This document shows, one piece after another, positions 1 to 8,477 of a stretch of DNA of 64,000 nucleotides (its first letter is position 1; the number at the start of each line of letters is the position of its first letter). This stretch comes from CALAGB01 sp963789565 (lineage in GTDB: Bacteria; Chloroflexota; Chloroflexia; Thermomicrobiales; Thermomicrobiaceae): the NCBI GenBank assembly GCA_963789565.1, contig CAWBKX010000001.1, forward strand, positions 27,880 through 91,879, written 5' to 3'. A program made the translations under genes and the position numbers. Below the pieces are notes generated by a model. The model did no database searches, was not told where the DNA came from, and saw nothing but the letters and a program-made list of their open reading frames with translations.

Positions 1-63
1 CTCTGTCGAACGTGCGTGGTACGGACCATGCCGTACTCAAGACAGCCGATGGTACCTTTTGAT

Positions 64-92
64 TTGAACCGTCGCAGACGGATCTCGATAAT
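64..92 (+). promoter_or_regulatory. Putative sigma-70-type promoter of the kinase-like gene
   Basis: TTGAAC at 64-69 and GATAAT at 87-92 are separated by 17 bases, which fits a housekeeping promoter. Transcription would start near 99, about 43 bases before the coding start at 142. This is inferred from sequence pattern alone. Confidence 0.4.
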
Positions 93-141
93 CGAAGCGT
101 GGTCCGCACCGCCTTCTCCTTGAATCGGAGCTGACTCCCGA

Positions 142-2589
142 ATGATCATGGATGGCCGCGCCGTCGGCAGCTATCGAATTGAATCGTGGCTGGGTTCAGG
201 TTCGACCGGCGCAGTCTATCGTGCCGCACGTCTCGACGGCGGCGAGTCTGACGCCGTCAAGATGATTGATGCCGATAACCTGTCGAAGTCGGAACGAGAA
301 AAGTTCCTCAAGCGCGTCGAAGCAGCCAGATCGTTGCGTCACCCGCACATCGTCGAGATCGCCGAGACCGGAGAGGTTGGCAAGCGCATCTACGTCGCAA
401 TGGAGCTGTTCGAGCACGGCTCCGTGCGCACACTCCTCGACCGAGCGCGCGGAACGGGCCAACCGTTGCCGCTCGATTTGGGACTGGACCTGGTCAAACA
501 GGCCGCGGATGGCATTGGGTTCGCCCACGAAAATGGTGTTATCCACGGTAATCTCAAGCCGGAAAACCTCCTGCTCAAATCGTCGACCGAGTCGCGGTCC
601 GGTGCGTTTTGGATCGTCAAGATCGCCGACTTTGGATTCGCGTCGCACGCAAATTCGATCGATGCATCAGCCACGACGCAGACCGATTCGCGTGCCTATC
701 AATCGCCTGAGGTTCGTTCCGGCGCGCCGCCGACTCTTCGCGACGACGTGTTCGCTCTCGGCGCAGTCCTCTACGAGATTGCAACTTCTCGCGCGCCCGC
801 AGTGTCATCCACCAGTTCCGGTGAAGCTCGAAGCATTACTCCGCCTCGACGCCTGAATCCAGCCATACCGCTTGCACTGGAAACGGTCATTCTGCGCTGC
901 CTTTCGACGGATCAGGCCGAACGCTTCGCCAACGGCTCCGAGCTTGCGACTGCCCTCGCATCTGTCCTGGGCAACACCACGCCGGGTAGTAGCTCGATCT
1001 CGATCGACGCGAAGAGGACCGCTGCCCTGGAGGTCGACGCGATCGAATATCGCTTGTCGCTCAACCAGGGCGGACAGGCCTCCATCGAATTGCACATCTC
1101 CAATCGCAGCGATGTCCCAATCGACGTTCGCGTCGAGGCTGAGTCGACGGAACTGCTGGGGTTTCCGGATCTTCCACGGCTATTGCGCCTCGACGTGGAG
1201 CAACGCAAATCCATTTCGATCCAGGTTCGACTCGACACCGATCATCGTCCGCTTCCGGGTGAGTATCGTGTCCAACTACACGTGCGTCCGACGGAAGCGG
1301 GGGCCAGTGTCATCGAATTGCCGATCGCCATCATCGTCCAACCGGAGATGACCACGCAGCTGAGTTTGCAGCAGGTCGGTCGCGAAACAAGCAGGCAAGT
1401 GGTCTTTCACGCGACGGTGACGAACCACGGAGATCGTGTCGAGCATGTCTCGTTTCAGGGACGTGATGTGGAGCACCGACTTCGCTTTCGCTTCCGTCCC
1501 GAGATGGTCACCATCGAACCGGGACGCTCTCGGACCATCACTCTCGAGGTGACGGATCGAGCGCGGCAACCGGGATCGGAACACGTCAGCTTCGAGGTCA
1601 CGGCGCACTCATCGACGGGCCCATCCGCGTCGGCTACTGGTGAATTCGTTCGCCAACTCCCCGAATCGGCGGGAACGCGTCGCGTGTTGGTCGGGTTTGG
1701 CGCGCTCGGCACGATGGCCGTTGTGCTTGCGGTCGTGTTGCTTGCCACCTTCATGCGAGCAGGCTCGTCTCATTCCATCACCGACGTGCCGACACCGACC
1801 GTCGCCCTTTCGCGAACCGAAACATCGGCGTCAGTGCCGACGACTACACCATCACCGTCACCGAGCCCCACCGAACCAGCTCCGACACCAACTCCCACGG
1901 TCACGCCCACTCCGACCGTGACTCCGACGACTGACACTCCAATTGCGGTGAAACAGGTTGCGACAAGCAAAAACGTCGTGGCGCTTACCTTCTCGGTGGG
2001 CGACGATCCAACGTCGGTTGCCAAGGTGGAGACTATCCTGACACTGCTCAAAGCTCGCAACGTCGTCGCGAGCTTCGGAATATCAGGTATTTGGGCGCAG
2101 GCTCATCCGGATCTGGTTCGCCAGATCGTCGCAGGTGGCAACCAGCTGGTCAACGAGACGTACGACCACACATCGTTCACCGGGAGCAGCGCCCCGGATT
2201 CAGCCACGTCCACCGCTGCGCGCGTGAATGAACTGACACGTGCCGACCAAATCTTCAAACAAATCACGGGCGAAACCACGGCCCCCTATTACCGACCTCC
2301 GTACGGCGACATCGATTCCGGCCCAAACTCCACCGTCGAGCGGGACGCCGCCACAGCCGGATACTCTGTCGCGGTCCTCTGGTCGATCGACACCATGAGC
2401 TGGTCGTCGACGCAAACGGTCGGGAAGATGATCGCGTCCGCCAGCAAGGCCGGGCCAGGGGACATCATCCTGTTCAGTCTAGCGCCGGCCGGAGGCGACA
2501 AAGACGTCTCGGCGCTGCCACAGGTGATCGACAATTTACGAAGTGCTGGATTCGCTTTCGCCACCGTAAAGGATCTCGTCGGGCGCTAG
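142..2589 (+). CDS. Membrane-anchored Ser/Thr kinase-like protein fused to a NodB-like domain; both catalytic centres degenerate
   Basis: 815 residues. Residues about 10-270 form a Hanks-type kinase fold: glycine loop LGSGSTGAVY, lysine K40 in DAVKM, and DFG at 163-165. The catalytic loop reads HGNLKPEN (135-142), so the usual catalytic Asp is Asn137. Residues about 290-505 look like two beta-sandwich repeats, followed by one transmembrane segment (about 515-537) and a Pro/Thr linker. The C-terminus from about 612 is a NodB polysaccharide-deacetylase fold with RPPYG (718-722), but the motif-1 Asp is Ser618, the first motif-2 His is Glu672 and the motif-5 His is replaced around Ser779. With the kinase inside, the NodB part would be outside the membrane. 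I infer a signalling or binding role rather than full catalysis. The start at 142 has GGAG 11 bases upstream; ATG at 148 is the alternative. The gene stands alone. Confidence 0.8.
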   Translation: MIMDGRAVGSYRIESWLGSGSTGAVYRAARLDGGESDAVKMIDADNLSKSEREKFLKRVEAARSLRHPHIVEIAETGEVGKRIYVAMELFEHGSVRTLLDRARGTGQPLPLDLGLDLVKQAADGIGFAHENGVIHGNLKPENLLLKSSTESRSGAFWIVKIADFGFASHANSIDASATTQTDSRAYQSPEVRSGAPPTLRDDVFALGAVLYEIATSRAPAVSSTSSGEARSITPPRRLNPAIPLALETVILRCLSTDQAERFANGSELATALASVLGNTTPGSSSISIDAKRTAALEVDAIEYRLSLNQGGQASIELHISNRSDVPIDVRVEAESTELLGFPDLPRLLRLDVEQRKSISIQVRLDTDHRPLPGEYRVQLHVRPTEAGASVIELPIAIIVQPEMTTQLSLQQVGRETSRQVVFHATVTNHGDRVEHVSFQGRDVEHRLRFRFRPEMVTIEPGRSRTITLEVTDRARQPGSEHVSFEVTAHSSTGPSASATGEFVRQLPESAGTRRVLVGFGALGTMAVVLAVVLLATFMRAGSSHSITDVPTPTVALSRTETSASVPTTTPSPSPSPTEPAPTPTPTVTPTPTVTPTTDTPIAVKQVATSKNVVALTFSVGDDPTSVAKVETILTLLKARNVVASFGISGIWAQAHPDLVRQIVAGGNQLVNETYDHTSFTGSSAPDSATSTAARVNELTRADQIFKQITGETTAPYYRPPYGDIDSGPNSTVERDAATAGYSVAVLWSIDTMSWSSTQTVGKMIASASKAGPGDIILFSLAPAGGDKDVSALPQVIDNLRSAGFAFATVKDLVGR

Positions 2590-2775
2590 GTGGCGGAGCC
2601 GACTATCGGGCTAATTGCCGCGACTGATAATCCAGGCAGACGTCGCGATCATCACCCCGCCTCCCGTCGCACCAAGGTTGGCACGCTCACCGATGAAAGC
2701 CGCTCTGAGCAGATGGGCGCGACGGGCGGTTGTACAAAGACCGATGCCGCGCATCTGACTCGATCGACATGATTA

Positions 2776-2800
2776 CGGCGGGCTCTCAGTGAGCCCGCCG
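2776..2800. terminator. Hairpin between convergent genes
   Basis: A perfect 10-base inverted repeat (2776-2785 and 2791-2800, arms CGGCGGGCTC/GAGCCCGCCG) with a 5-base loop lies between the convergent kinase-like and M28-like genes. There is no strong T tract, so it is a probable bidirectional terminator rather than a classical one. The rest of 2590-2828 shows no gene I can support. Confidence 0.55.
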
Positions 2801-2828
2801 AATCGCTTTCCGACGTTGTGTTCAAGGA

Positions 2829-4586
2829 CTACGATGCCTTGCTCAGCGCTTCGTCGATGGCTGATTTTGCCTCACGCAGCGCTTGCCGCACCCGATTACG
2901 CTCTCGCTGGAGCTTGATCCGCAGCAGGTGTCGCTCTCCACTCTCTTCGTCCATCTGAGCCAGCTTGCCAGCCGGCCGCAGGCCCGGCACAGGTTGTGAG
3001 CCGAGCGCCAGATCCTGCTCGTACGGACCATGCTCGGTGTAATTCACCGGAATCAGCAGACGGCTCAGGCGCATGATGCACTCGTTCAGCGCGTCGGCCT
3101 GTGCATCGTTCACGGGTCGTTCGCAGCGTTCGCGAAGTTCGTTCGCCGCTTCGAGTAGTGCGTCCGCCTCCGCCAGCACAGCGCTCATTTCGAACGCATT
3201 GCCTGCGGAAGATGCGATATCTCGCAGCGCGGAGCGGACTTCCTGGACCGCATGTGTCTGATCGAACGGCAGGATGGGGTCGGTCGCGAGACGGTAGACC
3301 GTCGCCAACAAAACGCGCGCGTCTCGCGCCAGGAACTCGGGTTCGATCTTGTCCATGAGATCGTCTTTCGTGTGCCACCACCAGGCAGTGCCGCCTCGGC
3401 GCGGTCGCCCGCCGCTGATCCCGGCCGACATGTCCGCCTGCGCGTCATCGGACGGTCCTTGCGACGAAATACCGCAGTAGAAAGAGGGAAGTCCCACACC
3501 CCAGAAGGATTGGTCTCCCAATCGACCGATGCGCCGGTATTCGAGCTCCTGATCGGTCAATGCCTCGATCAGCTCGCGCGCCAGGCCATGCGCTTCCGCC
3601 ATGGTTGGAGCTTCCGAAAGGACCGTGGCGTTGATGGCGCCCGGACCGTCGATGTTGACGTGAGCGACGCAATGGTCGTGTAGATCCGTCCAGAACTCAT
3701 CGGCATACCAGGTCGACGTGCCGTATCTGGCATGCGAGTGGCCCGACCAGAAAGCCAGATGAACGCCACGCTTGAGCATGTCACGGTGATGGCTGAGGAT
3801 ACGTCCAACCTCCATCATCGATGCGTTGGCACTGCCGTTGTCCATGGCGCCGTAATGCCATGAATCGACGTGGCCACTGAACATGACAAACTGATCTGAC
3901 GGCGCTTCTGGGTCGATATAGGCAACCAGCGTCGGCAGAGGTCGCCAACCGGTGTCGACTTCAGTCGTTATTTTGACGCGAGCGACACCTGCTTTCATAT
4001 ACTCCTTGAGCGTGTCACCCGCGGCCGCGTCGATCGAGACGTGCGGCAGCGTCGGAAGTTTGCCCACGGTTTCGGGCGTGGGGCTACCCCAAACGGGCGA
4101 GATGATCATTTCATGGACTTCAGGGCCGCTGATGCTGATCACGCCCACCGCGCCATGCGATTCTGATGGAGCGACCTTTGGCGGTCCGGCAAGTCCTTCG
4201 GTGAGGACGATCTTTCCGCGCGCATCGATCGACGCGTAATCTTCGTCACGTCCCGCTCCGGCATACACCAATTCGGCTTCGATGCCACCGGCGCCCGTCG
4301 TCGTAGAAAAGGAGTGCGTGATGCACGGGAGCGATTCGCCTCCGACGATTTGCAACGACGCAGGCCCCGGAAGGCTGACCAAACAGATCGGGTTGTAGCG
4401 CTCGTACTTGATGCCCCAGCTCTCGATGACGGACGCAATGTAGTCGAACGACTTTCGCTCTTCCTCACTACCGGAAAGCCTGACCCACTGAGCAATATTC
4501 TCGTTATATTCCATCAACTGGTCAGCAGAGACTTCACTCAAGAGATCGCGAAGCGCGTCACTCACAGCCGGGCTTTGACTTGGCAT
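2829..4586 (-). CDS. M28-family-like peptidase with PA-type insert, atypical active site
   Basis: 585 residues resembling M28 zinc aminopeptidases. Residues about 95-215 look like a PA (protease-associated) insert. The metal-site motifs SGHVDSWHYGAMDN (first His and bridging Asp) and the late WWHTKDD (His ligand) are visible. The usual Glu-Glu pair that supplies the general base and a zinc ligand is absent: the equivalent stretch reads FWSGHSHARYGTSTWY. This may be a distinct M28 subgroup or an inactive relative. There is no obvious signal peptide, so it is probably cytoplasmic. ATG at 4586 is preceded by GGGAGGT at good spacing. It is monocistronic and convergent with the kinase-like gene. 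The peptidase fold is clear; activity and substrate are not. Confidence 0.75.
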   Translation of the reverse strand: MPSQSPAVSDALRDLLSEVSADQLMEYNENIAQWVRLSGSEEERKSFDYIASVIESWGIKYERYNPICLVSLPGPASLQIVGGESLPCITHSFSTTTGAGGIEAELVYAGAGRDEDYASIDARGKIVLTEGLAGPPKVAPSESHGAVGVISISGPEVHEMIISPVWGSPTPETVGKLPTLPHVSIDAAAGDTLKEYMKAGVARVKITTEVDTGWRPLPTLVAYIDPEAPSDQFVMFSGHVDSWHYGAMDNGSANASMMEVGRILSHHRDMLKRGVHLAFWSGHSHARYGTSTWYADEFWTDLHDHCVAHVNIDGPGAINATVLSEAPTMAEAHGLARELIEALTDQELEYRRIGRLGDQSFWGVGLPSFYCGISSQGPSDDAQADMSAGISGGRPRRGGTAWWWHTKDDLMDKIEPEFLARDARVLLATVYRLATDPILPFDQTHAVQEVRSALRDIASSAGNAFEMSAVLAEADALLEAANELRERCERPVNDAQADALNECIMRLSRLLIPVNYTEHGPYEQDLALGSQPVPGLRPAGKLAQMDEESGERHLLRIKLQRERNRVRQALREAKSAIDEALSKAS

Positions 4587-5039
4587 GGTGTGGACCTCCC
4601 TCGACGGTGTTTAGTCGGCTCACTGCTCGTCAATTTCGTCGAGCGTCACGACAGGACGTCGCCGACGTCGAACAACGCGATCTTCGCACGTTGCGCGGAA
4701 TCGGATCAATCGAACCTTGGGCGCGTTCCTTGCGGAATCAACGGTCGGAACCGTCATAGTGTCGATCTCCGAGTTTGCCGCGTTTCATTGTGGCAACGAA
4801 TTGAGGCTACCCATAGCGGCAACCCTATTGCCGAAATACCACGTTTTCGTTGATAATACGAACGAATCGCGGTGCTCCCGGTCCAGAACATCAACCCCGT
4901 AATCCGGCGGTACGCTCGCGGGGCGAGTTTGAACCAATCGATAGAGATCGCGAGCCTGGAATCGCTCCGCGATCGCATGTAGCGCCAAACAGACTGGAAT
5001 GCGTGGCGTGAGGGTATCTGCGATGAGAGGCCCTGATTA
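4587..5039. other. Divergent intergenic region, no gene seen
   Basis: This 453-base stretch separates the divergent M28-like and histidine kinase genes. I see no credible coding sequence or RNA. It should hold both promoters; one candidate for the kinase is at 4828-4857. Confidence 0.5.
4828..4857 (+). promoter_or_regulatory. Candidate promoter of the sensor kinase
   Basis: TTGCCG at 4828-4833 and GATAAT at 4852-4857 lie 18 bases apart. This would give a leader of about 175 bases before the kinase start. The evidence is pattern match only. Confidence 0.3.
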
Positions 5040-8000
5040 ATGGATTCCATTTGCTTGATTTGCTCGCCTGAACAAAGACGCGCCGACATCGCATCACTGT
5101 TACGACGTTATGTCGCTGATAATTATTTCTGCCTTTGTGTTCTTTGTGATCGTTCTCTTCCTGACTCGATTGAGGATGTCGCTGGCACGGACGACGCTTT
5201 GGTCGATGCCCTCGCACTTGATGCCGTCGCCTTTGCCAACGGCGACGATTTTCTCTCCACCTCAACAACTCAGATCGAATCGCTGTGGAGCGAGGTTGTC
5301 CGTCGGCGCGATAGCGCACGCCACCGCGGATTTGCGGGCCTGCTGCTAACCGTCGACTTTTCAACGATCGCGTCGATGACACGAAGCCTCGACGACTTCT
5401 TCACCTCCCCCTTTGCCTCCGCCGACGACGTCACGATTTGTTGCCTGTACGACCGCAATTCTGCAAGCCTCAACGGTCTTCCCGACAGTATTCGCGGACA
5501 CCGCCTAATTATGGTGAACTCCGAGCTTCGCGAGAATCCGTTCCATTGTCGAGACGATGGCGATCACGATCTACCGTCTGACGTTGAGTCGCTCCTGGCT
5601 ATGCTGGATGGCATACCATCTGACTCGCCGGACGGCAGATCTGATTCAGCCCGCTCCAACCAGATCGCAACCAGGATATCGGTCGACCGCGCCCCACTCT
5701 TCATTCAGAACGTCGCCGACTCGCTGGTCAAGGTCGATCGGGACGGCACCATCATCGAGTCAAACTCGATCGCGGCGACCATGTGGATGCGCACATCTGA
5801 CGAAATGGTCGGTCAGAACATCTGGGATTTGCATCCGGAAGCGATCGGCAGCCACACCTATCAGCAAGTTCAACGCTGTATGCGAGACAACGAGCACGCG
5901 CAATTCGAGACATACTCGACCGTTATGGGTCGATGGATCGAAGTGACGCTCATCCCACAAGACGGCGATCTCTGGATCAGCGTGAGAGACATCAGCAAGC
6001 GAAAGCGTATTGAAGAGACGTTGAACCAGCGGGTTCGGCAACAGGCTGCCGTGGCCGATCTCGGACAACAGGCACTGGTGTCGATCGACTTGCCGTCGTT
6101 CATGAACAGACTGGTCGAGACTGTTGGCCAGACGCTGGACGTGGGGTTCGTCGAGCTGTGGGAAATCAGTCCTGCGCGAGATGAGTTCCTTCTGGTGTCC
6201 GCGGTCGGCTGGCCGATCGAGGACATTGGCTCGCTCACCATCCCCGCTACGCCACAGTCAGAGGCCGGCTATACCCTTCAGGTCGGAGGGCCGGTCATCG
6301 TTCACGATTTGACCACCGAGCGACGGTATGAGGATGCGGATCTTCTCAGCGCACGAGGCATCGTCAGTGGGATCAGTGTCTTGGTCACCGTCGGAGACAA
6401 TCCGTACGGCGTGTTGAGCGTCCACACGTCGGAGCGCACGCAATTCACTCAGGATGACGTCAACTTCGTGCAGTCGGTTGCCAATATTCTGGTCACGACA
6501 GTCGACCACGAACGTGCTGAAGAGCTTCAGCGCCATTACGCGGCCATTGTCTCCTCATCCGACGACGCGATTATTGGTGAGACGCTGAACGGTCTTATTT
6601 CCGGTTGGAACCTGGCAGCCGAGCGCATGTTCGGCTACTCCGCGGAGGAGGTCATGGGGCAGCCGGTAACCAACCTCTATCCAGACCACCTGCGCCATGA
6701 GATGCATGAGCTGCTGGAGCAGATTTATCAGGGTCGTCGTGTCGAGCAACATGAGTCGATCCGGCGGACCAAAGATGGACGACTGATCGACGTCTCCGTG
6801 TCACTCTCTCCGATTCGCGATCGCATGGGCCGCATCATTGGTGCTTCAAAGACGGCCCGAGACATCAGCGAACGCAAGCTGATCGAGATTGAGCGCGCTG
6901 CCGTTGACCAAAGGCTGCAGCTGGCACTTGAAGCCGGACGCATGGGCACGTGGGATTGGAATCTGGGCACCGACGAGATCATTTGGTCGCCCAACATGGA
7001 GCGCATTCATGGGCTCGAGCCGGGGACCTTCGGTGGCACGTTCGAGGAATTCAAGCGCAGCCTGCATCCGGACGATCGTGTCCGAGTTCTGGACGCCATC
7101 AACGAAACCGTCGAAAACGGTGAAGATTTCCACGTGGAATATCGCAATATCCGCCCCGATGGCGAGGTTCAATGGCTCGATGCTCGCGGTCGAGTCGTGC
7201 AGAGCGGACGCGGACGTCCCGATCACATGACCGGTGTCTGCACCGATGTCACCGAGCAGGTGGAGAGTCGCAGGCAGATCGCGAAATTCGCCGCGGCCGC
7301 GATCGCGGAGCGAGACCGCCTGCAGCAGATCATCGACATCATCCCAGAAGGCATCGCCATCACAGATGAGAGTGGTCGCATTCTCGTGAGCAACCAGGCT
7401 GCGAGACAGATCTGGGGACAGATCCCTCCGGACAGCGACATGCACGGCTACGACGCCTTTGGAGTTGTCGATCCCGACGGCAGCCCCTGGCCATGGGATC
7501 AACTTCCAACCTCTCGTTCGCTCCTGAATGGCGAGCGCACCGTTGGCAAACAACTCACGTTGCGCAACGCAACCTCTGGAGAATTGGTTCCGCTCTTGGT
7601 CAATAGCGCCCCAATCGTCGATGAGCAGGGCACAGTCACGGGTGCGGTGACCACGTTCCAGGACATCACCTCGTTCAAGGAGTTCGAGCGTCAAAAGGAC
7701 GAGTTCCTGCAGACGTTGTCTCACGACCTCAAGAACCCACTCACGTCGGTGAAAGGCAACGCGCAATTCCTTCGTCGCCGCGCGCAGGCGGCAAACCCGG
7801 ATCTCCTACCGATCGTCGACCGCATCGAAAATTCGGCAGTCCAGGCGGTCGAGCTCATCGACGAACTTCTTGATCTAACACGCTTGCAGATGGGACGGCC
7901 GGTCGAACTGGTGCGCAGCCGCACTGATTTGAACCAAGTGGTTCGACAAGTGGCCGACCAGCAGGCGGCTACATCACGCTTCCATCGCATTCGCGTGGAG

Positions 8001-8399
8001 ACCGAAGATTCGTCGCTCATCGGACATTTCGACGAGATGCGGCTCTCACGTGTTCTGTCGAATCTCATCAACAACGCCATCAAGTACAGCCCAGACAACA
8101 CCGAGATCGTCATCCGGATCGAACATTCTCAGGACGACCGGCTTTGGGCACAAATCCACATTGTCGATCATGGCATCGGCATTCCGGCCACCGACCTGCC
8201 ACGGCTCTTCGAGCGCTTCCGGCGCGGATCAAACGTCGAAGGGCAGATTCGAGGGTCCGGCCTCGGATTGGCCAGCTCGAAACAGATCGTGGAGCAGCAC
8301 GGGGGTCGTATCGAGGTCAAGAGCGTCGAAGGTGACGGCTCGACCTTCACCGTCTACCTGCCGCTGGACGACGTGCCATTGGTCCGTCACACATCCTGA
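5040..8399 (+). CDS. Multi-domain sensor histidine kinase (MEDS-PAS-GAF-PAS-PAS-PAS-HisKA-HATPase)
   Basis: 1119 residues, with no transmembrane segment visible, so probably a cytoplasmic sensor. The first ~190 residues resemble a MEDS domain (as in DcmR), with ICSPEQRR near the start and ICCLYDRNSASL around 135-150. A PAS domain follows (about 225-335), then GAF (about 340-500), PAS (about 500-620), a PAS_3-like domain (about 630-745) and another PAS (about 755-870). The kinase core has the phosphoacceptor H895 in LSHDLKNP, an N box LINNAIKYSP, a G1 box DHGIGIP and a G2 box GSGLGLA. No receiver domain or adjacent response regulator is present. The ATG at 5040 has GAGAGG about 9 bases upstream. 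The signal sensed is unknown. Confidence 0.88.
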   Translation: MDSICLICSPEQRRADIASLLRRYVADNYFCLCVLCDRSLPDSIEDVAGTDDALVDALALDAVAFANGDDFLSTSTTQIESLWSEVVRRRDSARHRGFAGLLLTVDFSTIASMTRSLDDFFTSPFASADDVTICCLYDRNSASLNGLPDSIRGHRLIMVNSELRENPFHCRDDGDHDLPSDVESLLAMLDGIPSDSPDGRSDSARSNQIATRISVDRAPLFIQNVADSLVKVDRDGTIIESNSIAATMWMRTSDEMVGQNIWDLHPEAIGSHTYQQVQRCMRDNEHAQFETYSTVMGRWIEVTLIPQDGDLWISVRDISKRKRIEETLNQRVRQQAAVADLGQQALVSIDLPSFMNRLVETVGQTLDVGFVELWEISPARDEFLLVSAVGWPIEDIGSLTIPATPQSEAGYTLQVGGPVIVHDLTTERRYEDADLLSARGIVSGISVLVTVGDNPYGVLSVHTSERTQFTQDDVNFVQSVANILVTTVDHERAEELQRHYAAIVSSSDDAIIGETLNGLISGWNLAAERMFGYSAEEVMGQPVTNLYPDHLRHEMHELLEQIYQGRRVEQHESIRRTKDGRLIDVSVSLSPIRDRMGRIIGASKTARDISERKLIEIERAAVDQRLQLALEAGRMGTWDWNLGTDEIIWSPNMERIHGLEPGTFGGTFEEFKRSLHPDDRVRVLDAINETVENGEDFHVEYRNIRPDGEVQWLDARGRVVQSGRGRPDHMTGVCTDVTEQVESRRQIAKFAAAAIAERDRLQQIIDIIPEGIAITDESGRILVSNQAARQIWGQIPPDSDMHGYDAFGVVDPDGSPWPWDQLPTSRSLLNGERTVGKQLTLRNATSGELVPLLVNSAPIVDEQGTVTGAVTTFQDITSFKEFERQKDEFLQTLSHDLKNPLTSVKGNAQFLRRRAQAANPDLLPIVDRIENSAVQAVELIDELLDLTRLQMGRPVELVRSRTDLNQVVRQVADQQAATSRFHRIRVETEDSSLIGHFDEMRLSRVLSNLINNAIKYSPDNTEIVIRIEHSQDDRLWAQIHIVDHGIGIPATDLPRLFERFRRGSNVEGQIRGSGLGLASSKQIVEQHGGRIEVKSVEGDGSTFTVYLPLDDVPLVRHTS

Positions 8400-8416
8400 C
8401 CGATTCCAGAAACAGC

Positions 8417-8457
8417 GAGTCCGGCTCACAGCGATGAATGCATGCTGGGCCGGACTC
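8417..8457. terminator. Hairpin between convergent kinase and dipeptidase genes
   Basis: Inverted repeat GAGTCCGGC (8417-8425) and GCCGGACTC (8449-8457), with further imperfect pairing toward the loop, sits in the 78-base gap between two convergent genes. It probably terminates both. No long T tract is visible. Confidence 0.45.
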
Positions 8458-8477
8458 AGCTTTGGGCCTTCTGTGCG

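Noticed and set aside
1..141. A gene entering from the left edge
   Set aside because: No frame with coding character ends here; the stretch fits a promoter and leader.
1850..1945. Tandem Pro-Thr repeat as a DNA repeat element
   Set aside because: It is the coding sequence of the linker between the membrane segment and the NodB-like domain, not a mobile or CRISPR-type repeat.
6846..7766. A 306-codon open frame on the minus strand
   Set aside because: It is antisense to the PAS domains of the histidine kinase and shows no protein family features.
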